Assembly: GCA_017308575.1 (NCBI GenBank)
Contig: JAFKEQ010000003.1
Coordinates: forward strand, 1,538,373-1,602,372
Length of the DNA stretch: 64,000 bases
Reading direction: 5' to 3'
Source of the DNA: Afipia sp.
GTDB lineage: Bacteria > Pseudomonadota > Alphaproteobacteria > Rhizobiales > Xanthobacteraceae
The position numbers and the translations under genes were made by a program. This document shows positions 1-10,845 of the stretch, piece after piece (the stretch's first letter is position 1; every line of letters starts with the position of its first letter). The notes below the pieces were generated by a model that worked only from the letters and a program-made list of their open reading frames with translations, was not told where the DNA came from and searched no databases.

Positions 1-94
1 TCGGGACCGGGTAATCCTCAAGACGAAAATTGCTGGCATTCGGCTCGCCGACCGGGCGGGACGCGAGCACGATGCGCTTGGCAGACTGTGACAT
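1..94 (-). CDS. NADP-dependent oxidoreductase, CurA/YncB type (N-terminal fragment cut by window edge)
   Basis: Only the first 31 codons are in the window; the rest runs off the left edge. The start reads SAKRIVLASRPVGEPN and then FRLEDYPV, which matches the N-terminus of the zinc-independent medium-chain reductases of the CurA/YncB/prostaglandin-reductase group (usually about 340 residues). Members reduce enal or enone double bonds with NADPH in the cytosol. An AGAGGGA ribosome-binding site lies 5 bases before the ATG. The family call rests on this short stretch only. Confidence 0.6.
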   Translation of the reverse strand, partial: MSQSAKRIVLASRPVGEPNASNFRLEDYPVP

Positions 95-183
95 GGGATT
101 CCCTCTGTGCTTTCATCGGATTTTTGACCTGAACGTTATTAGCCGAGAGTACGGCCCGCGGCCATGCGGTCAAAAACACAAAA

Positions 184-206
184 GGCGGCATGGATGCCAT
201 GCCGCC
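184..206 (-). terminator. Rho-independent terminator of the hypothetical gene at 237-860
   Basis: A perfect 10-bp inverted repeat (GGCGGCATGG / CCATGCCGCC) with a 3-base loop is followed on the minus strand by a T-rich run (TTTTGTGTTTTT). It lies about 30 bases past the stop codon of the upstream minus-strand gene and before the start of the reductase gene at the window edge. Confidence 0.75.
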
Positions 207-236
207 GCTCGTTTCAAACAGAATAACGACGAAAGA

Positions 237-860
237 TCAGGCCGTGATCTTCGCCAGCGCCTTGTCGAAGGCCTCCGCCGCAGCCGGCAGATCCTTGAAC
301 GAGCGAATAAGACGCGAGTTCTGCAGCTCCTTTTCCGCGATGCCGGGCCTCACTTCAGAAAACGGCCGACCACCATCGATCATCGCCGCAGGTGCGCTCA
401 CATGAAACTCGTGATCGTCGGCAGGAGCATCTTTCGGCAGCCAGACACCGAGCGTCACGATATCGTTTCCGCGTCGGTAGGAAATATAACGGTCGATGGC
501 GACCGACCCGTCACGCTGATGACCGCCGAGCTTGGCGAAACCTTTCGAATCCAGCAGACGATGCGCCTTGAAGCCTTTGACGCCTTCCGACTTCGCCTTC
601 GCGGTTTCTTCGGAAAGGTCATACTTCGCGGCCATCTCCTTGCCGACCACGGCAAGCCGTTCGGATACCTCGTGCTCCAGCTCCTTCAGCGGCGAGCGTT
701 CCTTGGACGCCTTGCGCGGCTTCAGCGCGTTGCGCTTGCCAAGCTCGGTCTTGCACTTTTCGGCGACGTCGGCGACCGATTTTCGCTCGGCATTTACCAG
801 CAGGTTCTTCAGATCCTGATCCGAAAGCGCGGCAATCCTGTCGTCTGTCCAATCGACCAT
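237..860 (-). CDS. Conserved hypothetical protein (207 aa)
   Basis: No family recognised. The protein begins MVDWTDDRIAALSDQDLKN and is charged, with a Lys/Arg/Glu-rich middle (about residues 25-80) likely to be helical, and a C-terminal half (about 95-180) containing GHQRDGSVAIDRYISYRRG and GVWLPKDAP that looks like a small folded domain. No signal peptide or membrane segment. The ATG at 860 was chosen because a strong AGAAGAAG site lies just upstream; the reading frame stays open further but there it has arginine-rich non-coding composition. Monocistronic, with its own terminator. Codon use matches its neighbours. Confidence 0.75.
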   Translation of the reverse strand: MVDWTDDRIAALSDQDLKNLLVNAERKSVADVAEKCKTELGKRNALKPRKASKERSPLKELEHEVSERLAVVGKEMAAKYDLSEETAKAKSEGVKGFKAHRLLDSKGFAKLGGHQRDGSVAIDRYISYRRGNDIVTLGVWLPKDAPADDHEFHVSAPAAMIDGGRPFSEVRPGIAEKELQNSRLIRSFKDLPAAAEAFDKALAKITA

Positions 861-1056
861 GTTTCTTCTTCTCTGAAATTGTTGTGGCCATCGTGGCCGG
901 ACTGGCCGCCGGTCCCGAAACCGTGAAACAGTCCCATGAAAGCGGCCCGTGAGATAGCGCCGACATGACATCGGCCGACTTGCGCGAAGCACAATTAAAG
1001 CGCCGCGCAACTATAGCGCGTTTTGGCGATCCGGTGAGGCCGAAATTGGACGGCGT

Positions 1057-2889
<1,833 letters not shown>

Positions 2890-4350
2890 ATGCAAAAGGA
2901 ACGCCTGATACCGCTGATCGTGGCCTGCGCCCTGTTCATGGAAAACATGGACTCGACGGTGATCGCGACGTCCCTGCCCGCCATCGCCGCCGATATCGGC
3001 ACCAGCCCGCTGACGCTGAAGCTCGCGATCACGTCCTATCTGCTCTCGCTTGCGGTCTTCATTCCGGCCAGTGGCTGGACTGCCGATCGCTTCGGCGCAC
3101 GTGCGGTGTTCAGCGCAGCCATCATGGTCTTCATGATCGGCTCCATCGGTTGCGCGCTCTCCACATCGGTGACCGATTTCGTGATCGCCCGCACGCTGCA
3201 GGGCATCGGCGGCGCGATGATGACGCCGGTCGGGCGGCTCGTGCTGTTGCGCTCCATCGACAAAAGCGCGTTGGTCAACGCCATGGCGTGGGTCACCATT
3301 CCGGCGCTGATCGGCCCGGTGATCGGCCCGCCGCTCGGCGGCTTCATCACCACCTATTTCTCGTGGCACTGGATCTTCCTAATCAACATTCCGATCGGCA
3401 TTCTCGGCATCTGGATGGCGCTGAAGTATATCGATCCGATCAAGAGCGAAAATCCCGAGCGGTTCGATCTCGTCGGTCTCATGCTGGCCGGAATTGGGCT
3501 CGCCGGTCTCGCCTTCGGCCTGTCGGTGGCGGGTCTCGGACTGCTGCCATGGCCCATCGTCGTCGCACTGATCGCCGGCGGCGCGGTGTGCATGATGCTT
3601 TATCTGCGCCACGCCAAACGCACGGCGTCACCGGTGCTGGACTTCACGCTGTTGAAGCATCAGACACTGCGCGCCAGCCTGACCGGCGGCTTTCTCTATC
3701 GCCTCGGCATCGGCGCGCTGCCGTTCCTGTTGCCGCTCCTGATGCAGATCGGCTTCGGCCTGTCGCCATTCAAATCCGGACTGGTGACGTTCGCCTCGGC
3801 CGTCGGTGCGCTCGGCATGAAGACGCTGGCGGCGCGGATCATCCGCACCTTCGGCTTCCGCAAGATCACCGTCATCAATGCGGTGGTCAGTTCGTTCTTC
3901 CTGGCTGCGTGCGCGCTGTTTACGCCGGCAACGCCGCTACTGCTGATCATGATCATTCTGATCGTCGGCGGCTTCTTCCGCTCGCTGCAGTTCACTTCGA
4001 TCAACACGCTGGCCTATGCGGAGGTGACGCCCGCCGAAATGAGCCGCGCCACCACGCTGATGAGCGTCAACCAGCAGCTTGCGATTTCAGCGGGCGTCGC
4101 GGTGGGTGCGTTCTGCGTCGAAGCGACCATGGCGCTGAATCATTCGAGCGAACTGGGTGCTGGCGACTTCTGGCCCGCCTTCGTGATCGTCGCGGTCCTC
4201 GCCGCGATGTCCGCCTATTCGTTCTGGAAGCTGCCGGAAGATGCGGGCAACGAGATTTCGGGCCACAAGACCGTCGCGATGGAAGGGCCGAAAGCACCGG
4301 AAGCTGCCGCGCTGGAATCCACGCAAGATGCACGGGATCAGAAGCTCTGA
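2890..4350 (+). CDS. MFS multidrug-type transporter, DHA2 (14-TM) family
   Basis: A 486-residue inner-membrane protein with the N-terminal motif ENMDSTVIATSLPAIA (motif D1-like), motif A GWTADRFGARAV, and motif C-type GPVIGPPLGGFI near residue 145. These are typical of drug:H+ antiporters of the EmrB/MdtD group. About 14 hydrophobic segments can be counted. The C-terminal tail of about 35 residues is polar. The substrate cannot be read from sequence. No strong ribosome-binding site precedes the ATG. It ends 3 bases from the convergent rlmE stop, with no hairpin between them. Confidence 0.9.
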   Translation: MQKERLIPLIVACALFMENMDSTVIATSLPAIAADIGTSPLTLKLAITSYLLSLAVFIPASGWTADRFGARAVFSAAIMVFMIGSIGCALSTSVTDFVIARTLQGIGGAMMTPVGRLVLLRSIDKSALVNAMAWVTIPALIGPVIGPPLGGFITTYFSWHWIFLINIPIGILGIWMALKYIDPIKSENPERFDLVGLMLAGIGLAGLAFGLSVAGLGLLPWPIVVALIAGGAVCMMLYLRHAKRTASPVLDFTLLKHQTLRASLTGGFLYRLGIGALPFLLPLLMQIGFGLSPFKSGLVTFASAVGALGMKTLAARIIRTFGFRKITVINAVVSSFFLAACALFTPATPLLLIMIILIVGGFFRSLQFTSINTLAYAEVTPAEMSRATTLMSVNQQLAISAGVAVGAFCVEATMALNHSSELGAGDFWPAFVIVAVLAAMSAYSFWKLPEDAGNEISGHKTVAMEGPKAPEAAALESTQDARDQKL

Positions 4351-4353
4351 CGG

Positions 4354-5049
4354 TCAGTCCCGCTGCATCTCGTTCGTGCCGCGAAATCCCTGCGCCAGTA
4401 CGTAACGCTCGGACGAGTCCTGCCGACTCGCAGCGGGCTTCACATGCTTCACGGTGGCGAAGTCACGCTTGAGCTGCGTCAGCAGCTCTGCATCCGCGCC
4501 GCTCTGGAACACTTTGGCCAGAAAAGTCCCGCCCGGATTGAGGATTTCGCTGGCGAAAGCGGCGGCGCTTTCCACCAGCCCGATGATGCGCAACTGATCC
4601 GTCTTGCGATGGCCGGTGGTGTTGGCGGCCATGTCCGACATCACCACATCGGCACCGCCGCCGATCATGGCGCGGAGCCTGTCTGGCGCCTTGTCGTCGA
4701 GAAAATCCATCCGCGCGAAGCTGACACCCGGAAGCTCCGGCATCTCCAGGAGATCGATGGCAACGACCTTGCCCTTGCCTTCCACCGAGCCGACGCGCTT
4801 GGCTGCGATCTGGCTCCATCCGCCGGGCGCGGCGCCGAGATCGACCACCACCTGCCCCCGCTTGAGGATGCGATGCTTGTCATCGATCTCCTGCAGCTTG
4901 TAGGCCGCGCGTGACCGGAAGCCGTCACGCTTGGCCTGCGCGACGTAAGGATCATTGAGTTGCCGCTCAAGCCAGAGCTTCGATGACAGCTTGCGCTTGC
5001 CGCCGGTCTTCACCGTGACATGCAGCCGTCCTGTGGTGTCTTTCGCCAT
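4354..5049 (-). CDS. rlmE: 23S rRNA (uridine-2'-O-) methyltransferase RlmE (FtsJ)
   Basis: Methylates U2552 in the A loop of 23S rRNA using SAM, late in 50S assembly. The 231-residue protein shows the SAM motif DLGAAPGGWSQ (70-80) and the full K-D-K-E catalytic set: Lys51, Asp139, Lys179 and Glu214. The N-terminal basic stretch (KTGGKRKLSSKLW) is normal for alphaproteobacterial members. It follows ppx by 54 bases on the same strand, so the two are probably one transcript. Confidence 0.96.
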   Translation of the reverse strand: MAKDTTGRLHVTVKTGGKRKLSSKLWLERQLNDPYVAQAKRDGFRSRAAYKLQEIDDKHRILKRGQVVVDLGAAPGGWSQIAAKRVGSVEGKGKVVAIDLLEMPELPGVSFARMDFLDDKAPDRLRAMIGGGADVVMSDMAANTTGHRKTDQLRIIGLVESAAAFASEILNPGGTFLAKVFQSGADAELLTQLKRDFATVKHVKPAASRQDSSERYVLAQGFRGTNEMQRD

Positions 5050-5103
5050 GAAAAAGCTTTCGGTCGCAGGTTGCGACTTCCATACGATGTTTCCGGCGCG
5101 CCG

Positions 5104-6177
5104 TCAGCAGGCCAGGATCGCGCCGTCGGCCCGCATCATCTCCACCAGCATGCCCTCGCGCAGCCCGCGATCCGCCACGCGAAGACGCGGCAGCGGGAAC
5201 GCGGCGCGGATTGCATCGAGGATCGCGCAACCGGCCAGCACGAGATCGGCCCGCTCGGCGCCGATGCAGGCATTTTGCGCGCGCTCCTGATAGGTCATGT
5301 CGAGCAGACGGGCGATGGCGCGGTCCATCTCCGCGTCGTTCATCCACAAGCCGTCCACCCTGCGCCGGTCGTAATGCGACAGGCCGAGGTGAACGCCCGC
5401 CACCGTGGTCACCGTGCCCGACGTGCCGAGCAGATGCATGTTCGACAGGTCGTGGCCGTGCTGCGCGGCGAATGGCGCGAGATGTTTTGCAACTTCGTCG
5501 ACCATCGCGCTGTAGGACTCGCGCGTCACGTGAGTACCGCCGAACTGTTCCGCCAGCGTCACGACGCCGAGCGGCAGCGATACCCACGGCCCCTTGGCCG
5601 GCGGCGCCTGCATATTCCCGCCCGGACGTTCGATCCGCACCACCTCGGTGGAACCGCCACCGATATCGAACAGGATCGCCCCCTTGGCGTCGACATCAAG
5701 CAGCGGCGAACAGCCGATCGCGGCCAACGTGGATTCGGTTTCGCGGTCGATAACTTCGAGCTTGATGCCGGTTTCGCGCTCGATCAGATCGAGAAACGCA
5801 TCGGAATTGTCCGCCGCCCGGCAAGCCTCCGTGGCGATGGTGCGCAACCGTTTGGCGCCCTTGGCGCGGATTTTGTCCCCGCACACGCTCAGGGCGCTCA
5901 CGGCGCGCGAGATGGCGGCATCGCTGATACGGCCCGTGGAGGCGATGCCCTCGCCCAGCCGGATGATGCGCGAAAACGAATCGATCACGCGAAACCCGTC
6001 ATGGGACACGCGCGCGATCAGCAAGCGGCAATTGTTGGTGCCAAGATCCAGCGCGGCATACGCCGTAGGCATGGCCGGAGCGCGATTTTGGCCGCGATCC
6101 AGCACATCCCCCGTCGCCGGTCCTGACGGGCTGACACGCGGCTCATGGCCGTCGTGCAGCCGCACGTCTTCGTTCAT
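5104..6177 (-). CDS. ppx: Ppx/GppA family phosphatase (exopolyphosphatase / pppGpp hydrolase)
   Basis: Member of the actin-like ASKHA superfamily: phosphate-1 motif AALDLGTNNCRLL, catalytic region containing EACRAADN, and phosphate-2 motif LFDIGGGSTE. At 357 residues it is of the short class that lacks the C-terminal HD-type domain of E. coli Ppx, as usual in alphaproteobacteria. It may cleave polyphosphate, pppGpp, or both; sequence alone does not decide. The start MNEDVRLHD was chosen over upstream in-frame codons because homology and coding bias begin there, though the first 40 residues are weakly conserved. Likely co-transcribed with rlmE. Confidence 0.88.
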   Translation of the reverse strand: MNEDVRLHDGHEPRVSPSGPATGDVLDRGQNRAPAMPTAYAALDLGTNNCRLLIARVSHDGFRVIDSFSRIIRLGEGIASTGRISDAAISRAVSALSVCGDKIRAKGAKRLRTIATEACRAADNSDAFLDLIERETGIKLEVIDRETESTLAAIGCSPLLDVDAKGAILFDIGGGSTEVVRIERPGGNMQAPPAKGPWVSLPLGVVTLAEQFGGTHVTRESYSAMVDEVAKHLAPFAAQHGHDLSNMHLLGTSGTVTTVAGVHLGLSHYDRRRVDGLWMNDAEMDRAIARLLDMTYQERAQNACIGAERADLVLAGCAILDAIRAAFPLPRLRVADRGLREGMLVEMMRADGAILAC

Positions 6178-6318
6178 GCAAATCCATCTCTGCCGCGCCG
6201 TTCCCGACGCGATCACTCTTTGGACGCAAAGTCTAACAGCGCAGGTGCATGGTGCAACCGCGGCATCCCCAATCGTCCATTGTGACCCCGATTGAGAGAC
6301 CTTAAGTTTAACGCCAAG

Positions 6319-6340
6319 ACCTAGCCTTAAGGCCTAGTCC
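6319..6340. promoter_or_regulatory. Imperfect palindrome before the molybdenum hydroxylase gene
   Basis: GACCTAGCC-TTAA-GGCCTAGTC is an imperfect inverted repeat around a CCTTAAGG core, about 57 bases before the start codon at 6397. It could be an operator, but no regulator gene adjoins and the inference is weak. Confidence 0.25.
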
Positions 6341-6396
6341 CTGGCCCAGCGCGGCAGCTTTCTGCCGCCAATCCCTCGCTTTTCACCGGATTTCCC

Positions 6397-8772
6397 ATGC
6401 TCGATCACCCGTCCCGCATTTCGGCCGAAAACGATGCCGCATTGCAAAAATTTGGTATTGGCCAGCCCATCCGGCGCAAGGAAGACGACACGCTGGTGCG
6501 GGGTAAGGGAACCTATACCGACGACATCAACCTACCCGATCAGGTCTACGCCTGGATCGTCCGCAGCAGCCACGCCCACGGGATCATCAAGGCCATCGAC
6601 GTTGAAGCGGCCCGCGCCATGCCCGGCGTTCTTGGCATATGGACCGGCGCGGACCTCGCCCAAGCCGGCTACAATTCCTTCACCTGCGGCCTGCCGATGA
6701 AAAATCGTGACGGCTCGCCGCTGTTTCAAACCAACCGCCTGCCGCTGATGACGGACAAGGTGCGCTTTGTCGGCGATCCGGTGGCCTTCGTGGTGGCTCG
6801 GACGCTGGCGCAAGCGCGCGAGGCGGGAGAAGCCGTTGTCGTGGACATCGAACCGCTGCCGTCCGTGACCGGCGCGGAGGAAGCCACAAGGCCGGGCGCG
6901 CCGCAGCTTTACGATCACATCCCGAACAATGTCGCGCTCGACTATCACTCCGGCGATGACGCTGCGCTGGACGCAGCATTTAAGAACGCAGCGCATGTCA
7001 CGCGCCTGACCGTCGTCAACACGCGCCTTGCCGTGGTGGCGATGGAGCCGCGCGCGGCGCTGGCGAGCTACGACAGGAAAACCCAGCGCTTCACCATTGA
7101 AGTGCCGACTCAGGGCGTGGCGGGCAACCGCACGTCACTGGCGAAGACGATGAACGTTCCGAACGACAAGGTTCACCTGCTGACACATAATGTCGGCGGC
7201 TCGTTCGGCATGAAGAACACGAACTATCCCGAATATATCTGCATCATGCATGCCGCGCGCGAACTCGGCCGCCCGGTGAAATGGACCGACGAGCGCTCCA
7301 CCAGTTTCCTGTCAGACAGCCACGGCCGCGCGCAGGATGTCGAATGCGAACTGGCGCTGGCGGCCGATGGTACATTTCTTGGCGTGCGCGTGCGCGGCTA
7401 CGGCAATCTCGGCGCCTATATCACCGGCGTCGCGCCGTTGCCGCTGTCGCTCAACATCGCCAAGAACATCAACAGCGTCTATCGCATGCCGCTGATCGGC
7501 GTGGACATCAAGTGCGTGCTGACCAACACCACGCTGATGGGCGCCTATCGCGGCGCGGGCCGCCCCGAAGCGAATTATTTCATGGAACGGCTGATCGATC
7601 GCGCCGCCGATGAAATGGGCATCGACCGCCTGACCTTGCGCAAGCGCAACTTCATCAAGCCCGCGCAGATCCCCTACGATGCCGCCAACGGTTTCACCTA
7701 TGACAGCGGCGATTTCCCCGCTGTCTTCAACAAGGCCATCGAACAGGCCGACCTCGCAGGCTTCGCCAAGCGGAAGAAGGAAAGCCGCAAGCGCGGCAAG
7801 CTGCGCGGCATCGCCGTGGGCTCCTATCTCGAAATCACCGCGCCGCCCAGCGCCGAACTCGGCAAGATCGTGTTTGAAGCGGACGGGACGGTGCGCGTCA
7901 TCACCGGCACGCTGGACTACGGTCAGGGCCATGCCACGCCGTTCGCGCAGGTGCTGGCGGCGCAACTCGGCGTGCCGTTCGAATCCATCCGACTGACACA
8001 GGGCGACAGCGACATCGTGCACACCGGAAACGGCACCGGCGGCTCTCGCTCGATCACCGCCAGCGGCGCGGCGATTGTCGAAGCCTCGAAGCTCGTGATC
8101 GAAAAAGGCAAACAGGCCGCGGCCCATGTGCTTGAAGCGTCCGCAGGCGACATGGAATTCGCCAACGGGCATTTCACTATCGCAGGAACCGACCGCAGCA
8201 TCGCCATCATGGACCTCGCGGCGACATTGCGGAACGCACCGATGCCCGACGGCGCGCCTTCCTCGCTCGATGTCGATCACACCATTCAGGGCGTGCCTTC
8301 GACCTTCCCGAACGGCTGCCATGTGGCGGAAGTCGAGGTCGATCCCGACACCGGTGTGGTGCGGATCGTCAATTACACCGGCATCAACGATTTCGGCACG
8401 GTGATCAATCCGATGATCGTGGCCGGACAGGTTCATGGCGGCGTCGCGCAGGGCATCGGTCAGGCCCTGATGGAATGCGTCGCCTATGACGACAACGGGC
8501 AGCCGGTGACGGGCTCGTTCATGGACTACGCCCTGCCGCGCGCGGGCGACATTCCGCCGATGACACTCGGCGATCTGCCCGCGCCCGCGACCTCAAATCC
8601 ACTCGGCACCAAGGGCTGCGGCGAGGCCGGCTGTGCCGGCAGCCTCGCCACCATCGTCAATGCAGCGCTGAACGCGCTGGCCGACGAAGGCGTCACCAGC
8701 ATCGATATGCCGCTGACGCCGGAAAAAGTCTGGCGCGCGATTCAGGACGGGCGCAAGGCGAAGTCCGCGTGA
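6397..8772 (+). CDS. Molybdenum hydroxylase large subunit, CO-dehydrogenase-like (CoxL form II)
   Basis: A 791-residue protein with the xanthine-dehydrogenase-family a/b hammerhead domain (about 25-140) followed by the molybdopterin-binding domains. The active-site loop reads AYRGAGRPE (383-391), the form II signature; true CO dehydrogenases (form I) have AYRCSFR. The catalytic glutamate is Glu743 in GCGEAGC, and GGSFGMKN is present. Such subunits normally act with an FAD (CoxM) and a 2Fe-2S (CoxS) subunit, but neither is next to this gene: ppx lies upstream and a permease downstream. The substrate is unknown, probably an aldehyde or N-heterocycle. No strong ribosome-binding site is visible. 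Confidence 0.9.
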   Translation: MLDHPSRISAENDAALQKFGIGQPIRRKEDDTLVRGKGTYTDDINLPDQVYAWIVRSSHAHGIIKAIDVEAARAMPGVLGIWTGADLAQAGYNSFTCGLPMKNRDGSPLFQTNRLPLMTDKVRFVGDPVAFVVARTLAQAREAGEAVVVDIEPLPSVTGAEEATRPGAPQLYDHIPNNVALDYHSGDDAALDAAFKNAAHVTRLTVVNTRLAVVAMEPRAALASYDRKTQRFTIEVPTQGVAGNRTSLAKTMNVPNDKVHLLTHNVGGSFGMKNTNYPEYICIMHAARELGRPVKWTDERSTSFLSDSHGRAQDVECELALAADGTFLGVRVRGYGNLGAYITGVAPLPLSLNIAKNINSVYRMPLIGVDIKCVLTNTTLMGAYRGAGRPEANYFMERLIDRAADEMGIDRLTLRKRNFIKPAQIPYDAANGFTYDSGDFPAVFNKAIEQADLAGFAKRKKESRKRGKLRGIAVGSYLEITAPPSAELGKIVFEADGTVRVITGTLDYGQGHATPFAQVLAAQLGVPFESIRLTQGDSDIVHTGNGTGGSRSITASGAAIVEASKLVIEKGKQAAAHVLEASAGDMEFANGHFTIAGTDRSIAIMDLAATLRNAPMPDGAPSSLDVDHTIQGVPSTFPNGCHVAEVEVDPDTGVVRIVNYTGINDFGTVINPMIVAGQVHGGVAQGIGQALMECVAYDDNGQPVTGSFMDYALPRAGDIPPMTLGDLPAPATSNPLGTKGCGEAGCAGSLATIVNAALNALADEGVTSIDMPLTPEKVWRAIQDGRKAKSA

Positions 8773-8949
8773 ACTGACGCGCGAGCGGCGTTTCCGGCAC
8801 AAAGTCGCTCCGAAAACAGGGGCGATTTAGAGATATGATGCCGCGGTCGCCGGTGAACGGCACCGTCTCCCCGTCTTTGCAACCGATCCTCCCTTGATCC
8901 GCCCCCGCCTTTCGGGGAAGAGTGGTGACAGCCATGGCGGAGGACGGAC

Positions 8950-10101
8950 GTGACAGGCCCAATCGAGACCCGAGTTCAGACCCGCGGCGACCTTGCATGG
9001 TCGATCGCGATGGGCGGCATCGGCATTGTCACATTCGCCGTTTTCGTGCTGTTCGCATGGTACTACGCCGCGACGCTGTTCCTGGTGTTCGCGGGCGTGC
9101 TGCTCGGCGTCGCGCTGACCGCCATGACACATTTGTTGCAGAAGGTGATGGGTGGCCCGCACGCCTTGCGCCTCGCCCTTGTCTGCGTCGTGCTGGCCGG
9201 CCTCCTGTCCGGGGTCGTCTTTCTCGGTGGCGCGACCATCGCGCGGCAGGCTGCCGTGCTCAGCAACACGCTGAAATCGCAGCTCGTCACCGTGAAGACC
9301 TTTCTCGAACAGCATGGCGTCGATACCAGCTATCTCGAACTCGGCTCCCTGACCGCCACACCAACGGCCACCTCCGAGACGCCTGCGACCAACACACCCG
9401 CGCCGCCCGCCGGATTGCCGAAGAACCTGCCGAGCGCGGGCGCCCTCGCCTCCGGCGGCGGCGCAATTGTGACCCAGACCCTCAAGCTGGTGCTTGGAAC
9501 GGTGAGCGCCGTCGGCAACTTCTTCATCGTGCTGTTCCTCGGCCTCTCCTTCGCCGCGCAGCCCGGCGTCTATCGCAAGGGCCTGCTGGCGCTGGCGCCG
9601 AAGAAACACCGCACCAGCGTCACCGCCGTGGTGGACCGGATCAGCGACACGCTGGAGCGCTGGCTGATCGCGCAGATGATCACCATGGCTGCGGTGTTCC
9701 TCGTGACCTGGATCGGCCTGACCATCATCGGCATCGACAGTGCGTTCATCCTCGGCATCCAGGCCGGGTTGCTCGCCTTCATCCCGACCGTGGGCGCATT
9801 GATCGGCGGGCTGATCATCGTGCTGGCGAGCCTTGCCTCCGGCTGGGTCGCGGCGGCGAGCGCGTTCGTGCTATTCCTCGGCGTGCATGCGCTGGAAAGC
9901 TATATCCTGACGCCGATCATCCAGCGGCAGGCGCTCGACATTCCGCCCGCGACGCTGTTCGCGTTCCAGATCCTGCTCGGCGTCGTGTTCGGGCTGTGGG
10001 GGCTGGCGCTGGCGCTGCCGCTGATGGCCATCGTCAAGGTGATCATCACCTACGTCCGCGAAGACGACGAAGAACGCGAGCCCGAATTCAAGATGGCGTG
10101 A
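8950..10101 (+). CDS. AI-2E family transporter (PerM/YhhT-type permease)
   Basis: A 383-residue membrane protein with 7-8 hydrophobic segments. Two to three lie at residues 15-85; a long periplasmic or cytosolic loop at about 95-165 contains a Thr/Pro/Ala-rich stretch (PTATSETPATNTPAPP); the rest are from 170 to 365. The late segment GIQAGLLAFIPTVGALIG matches the conserved IP.vG.li motif of the family. Family members have been linked to AI-2 export or Na+/H+ antiport, so function is not settled. It starts at GTG, chosen because GGAGGA lies 5 bases before it. A terminator follows. Confidence 0.88.
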   Translation: MTGPIETRVQTRGDLAWSIAMGGIGIVTFAVFVLFAWYYAATLFLVFAGVLLGVALTAMTHLLQKVMGGPHALRLALVCVVLAGLLSGVVFLGGATIARQAAVLSNTLKSQLVTVKTFLEQHGVDTSYLELGSLTATPTATSETPATNTPAPPAGLPKNLPSAGALASGGGAIVTQTLKLVLGTVSAVGNFFIVLFLGLSFAAQPGVYRKGLLALAPKKHRTSVTAVVDRISDTLERWLIAQMITMAAVFLVTWIGLTIIGIDSAFILGIQAGLLAFIPTVGALIGGLIIVLASLASGWVAAASAFVLFLGVHALESYILTPIIQRQALDIPPATLFAFQILLGVVFGLWGLALALPLMAIVKVIITYVREDDEEREPEFKMA

Positions 10102-10108
10102 CCGAAAA

Positions 10109-10132
10109 AAAGGCGCCGTTTCCGGCGCCTTT
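10109..10132. terminator. Bidirectional terminator between convergent genes
   Basis: AAAGGCGCC and GGCGCCTTT form a 9-bp stem with a 6-base loop, flanked by A-rich and T-rich ends. It lies between the stop codons of the AI-2E permease (plus) and the ABM protein (minus). Confidence 0.75.
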
Positions 10133-10154
10133 CATTCAGGGTCTCAAGCTCACC

Positions 10155-10451
10155 TCAGAAATTCAACACGGTGTTGGTGTGCTCGACTTCCGGCGGCGAC
10201 GCAAAGTGCGGGCCGACCAGGGCACGCCATTCCTGGAAGTCCGACGACTCGCGGAAGTCCACGGTGTGATTTTCCAGCGTCTCCCATTTGATATGCAGCC
10301 GATAGCGCGACGGTTTTTCGATCGAGCGGTGCAGTTCGAAGCTCTTCCAGCCCTTGCAGCGCTTGAAGATGCTTTGCGCCATGACGACGGCGGCCTCGAA
10401 ATCCTTTTCGCTGCCCGGCTTAATCTCGATCTGTGCAATTTCGGTAATCAT
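10155..10451 (-). CDS. Antibiotic biosynthesis monooxygenase (ABM) domain protein
   Basis: A 98-residue single-domain protein of the dimeric alpha/beta-barrel fold. It reads MITEIAQIEIKPGSEKDFEAA, with the helix VVMAQSIFKRCKGWKSFELH and the strand YRLHIKWETLENH. Family members are heme-degrading or quinol-forming monooxygenases or of unknown role; no catalytic residue can be assigned here. A good AAGGGCGGAAG site precedes the ATG. Confidence 0.8.
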   Translation of the reverse strand: MITEIAQIEIKPGSEKDFEAAVVMAQSIFKRCKGWKSFELHRSIEKPSRYRLHIKWETLENHTVDFRESSDFQEWRALVGPHFASPPEVEHTNTVLNF

Positions 10452-10514
10452 GGTCTTCCGCCCTTTCTGGTTATGAACGGGCTCTAGCGCAAATCCGAAA
10501 GCCAGAAAAGCAAA

Positions 10515-10534
10515 AGGACGCCATGCGGCGTCCT
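10515..10534 (-). terminator. Terminator of the small membrane protein gene
   Basis: AGGACGCC-ATGC-GGCGTCCT is a perfect 8-bp stem. On the minus strand it is followed by TTTTGCTTTT. It sits just past the stop of the gene at 10563-10793. Confidence 0.6.
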
Positions 10535-10562
10535 GTTCATTGCAGCACGGCTCTGAAAACGC

Positions 10563-10793
10563 TCAGATCATCGCAAGAATGGCGCCGAGCAGAACCACGG
10601 CGGAGCCGCCGAGAAGCAACGGCTGCCAGTCCCGTTGCGAACCATAGCGCCCTTCCGCGCGGCGGGCGGCAATCAGCGCCCCCTCATACTCGTCGGACGT
10701 CGAGAACATGCAGGCAAAACCTGCGCGGGCGGACTCGACGGCAGCTTCGAGAGCGCTGAGGTCGGACTTGGAATCGCGGTGTGCTGTGAGCAT
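10563..10793 (-). CDS. Small hypothetical protein with C-terminal membrane anchor (76 aa)
   Basis: The first 50 residues are polar and probably helical (SALEAAVESARAGF, EGALIAARRAEGRYG); the last 20 (LLLGGSAVVLLGAILAMI) form one hydrophobic segment ending at the C-terminus, as in tail-anchored proteins. No family recognised. The ATG at 10793 is supported by coding composition; there is no clear Shine-Dalgarno. It lies downstream of the diguanylate cyclase gene on the same strand and has its own terminator. Confidence 0.55.
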   Translation of the reverse strand: MLTAHRDSKSDLSALEAAVESARAGFACMFSTSDEYEGALIAARRAEGRYGSQRDWQPLLLGGSAVVLLGAILAMI

Positions 10794-10845
10794 GCCGCAT
10801 CGTAAGTCGCGGATGGTAAACGGAGTGTTAGCAGACGGGCGGCGG

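Noticed and set aside
6301..6312. CtrA-like site (TTAA repeats) near the molybdenum hydroxylase gene
   Set aside because: The two TTAA elements are 2 bases apart, not 7 as CtrA needs.
8922..10487. 521-codon plus-strand frame overlapping the AI-2E permease in another frame
   Set aside because: It crosses a terminator and lacks membrane segments; the GTG frame with GGAGGA gives a family protein.
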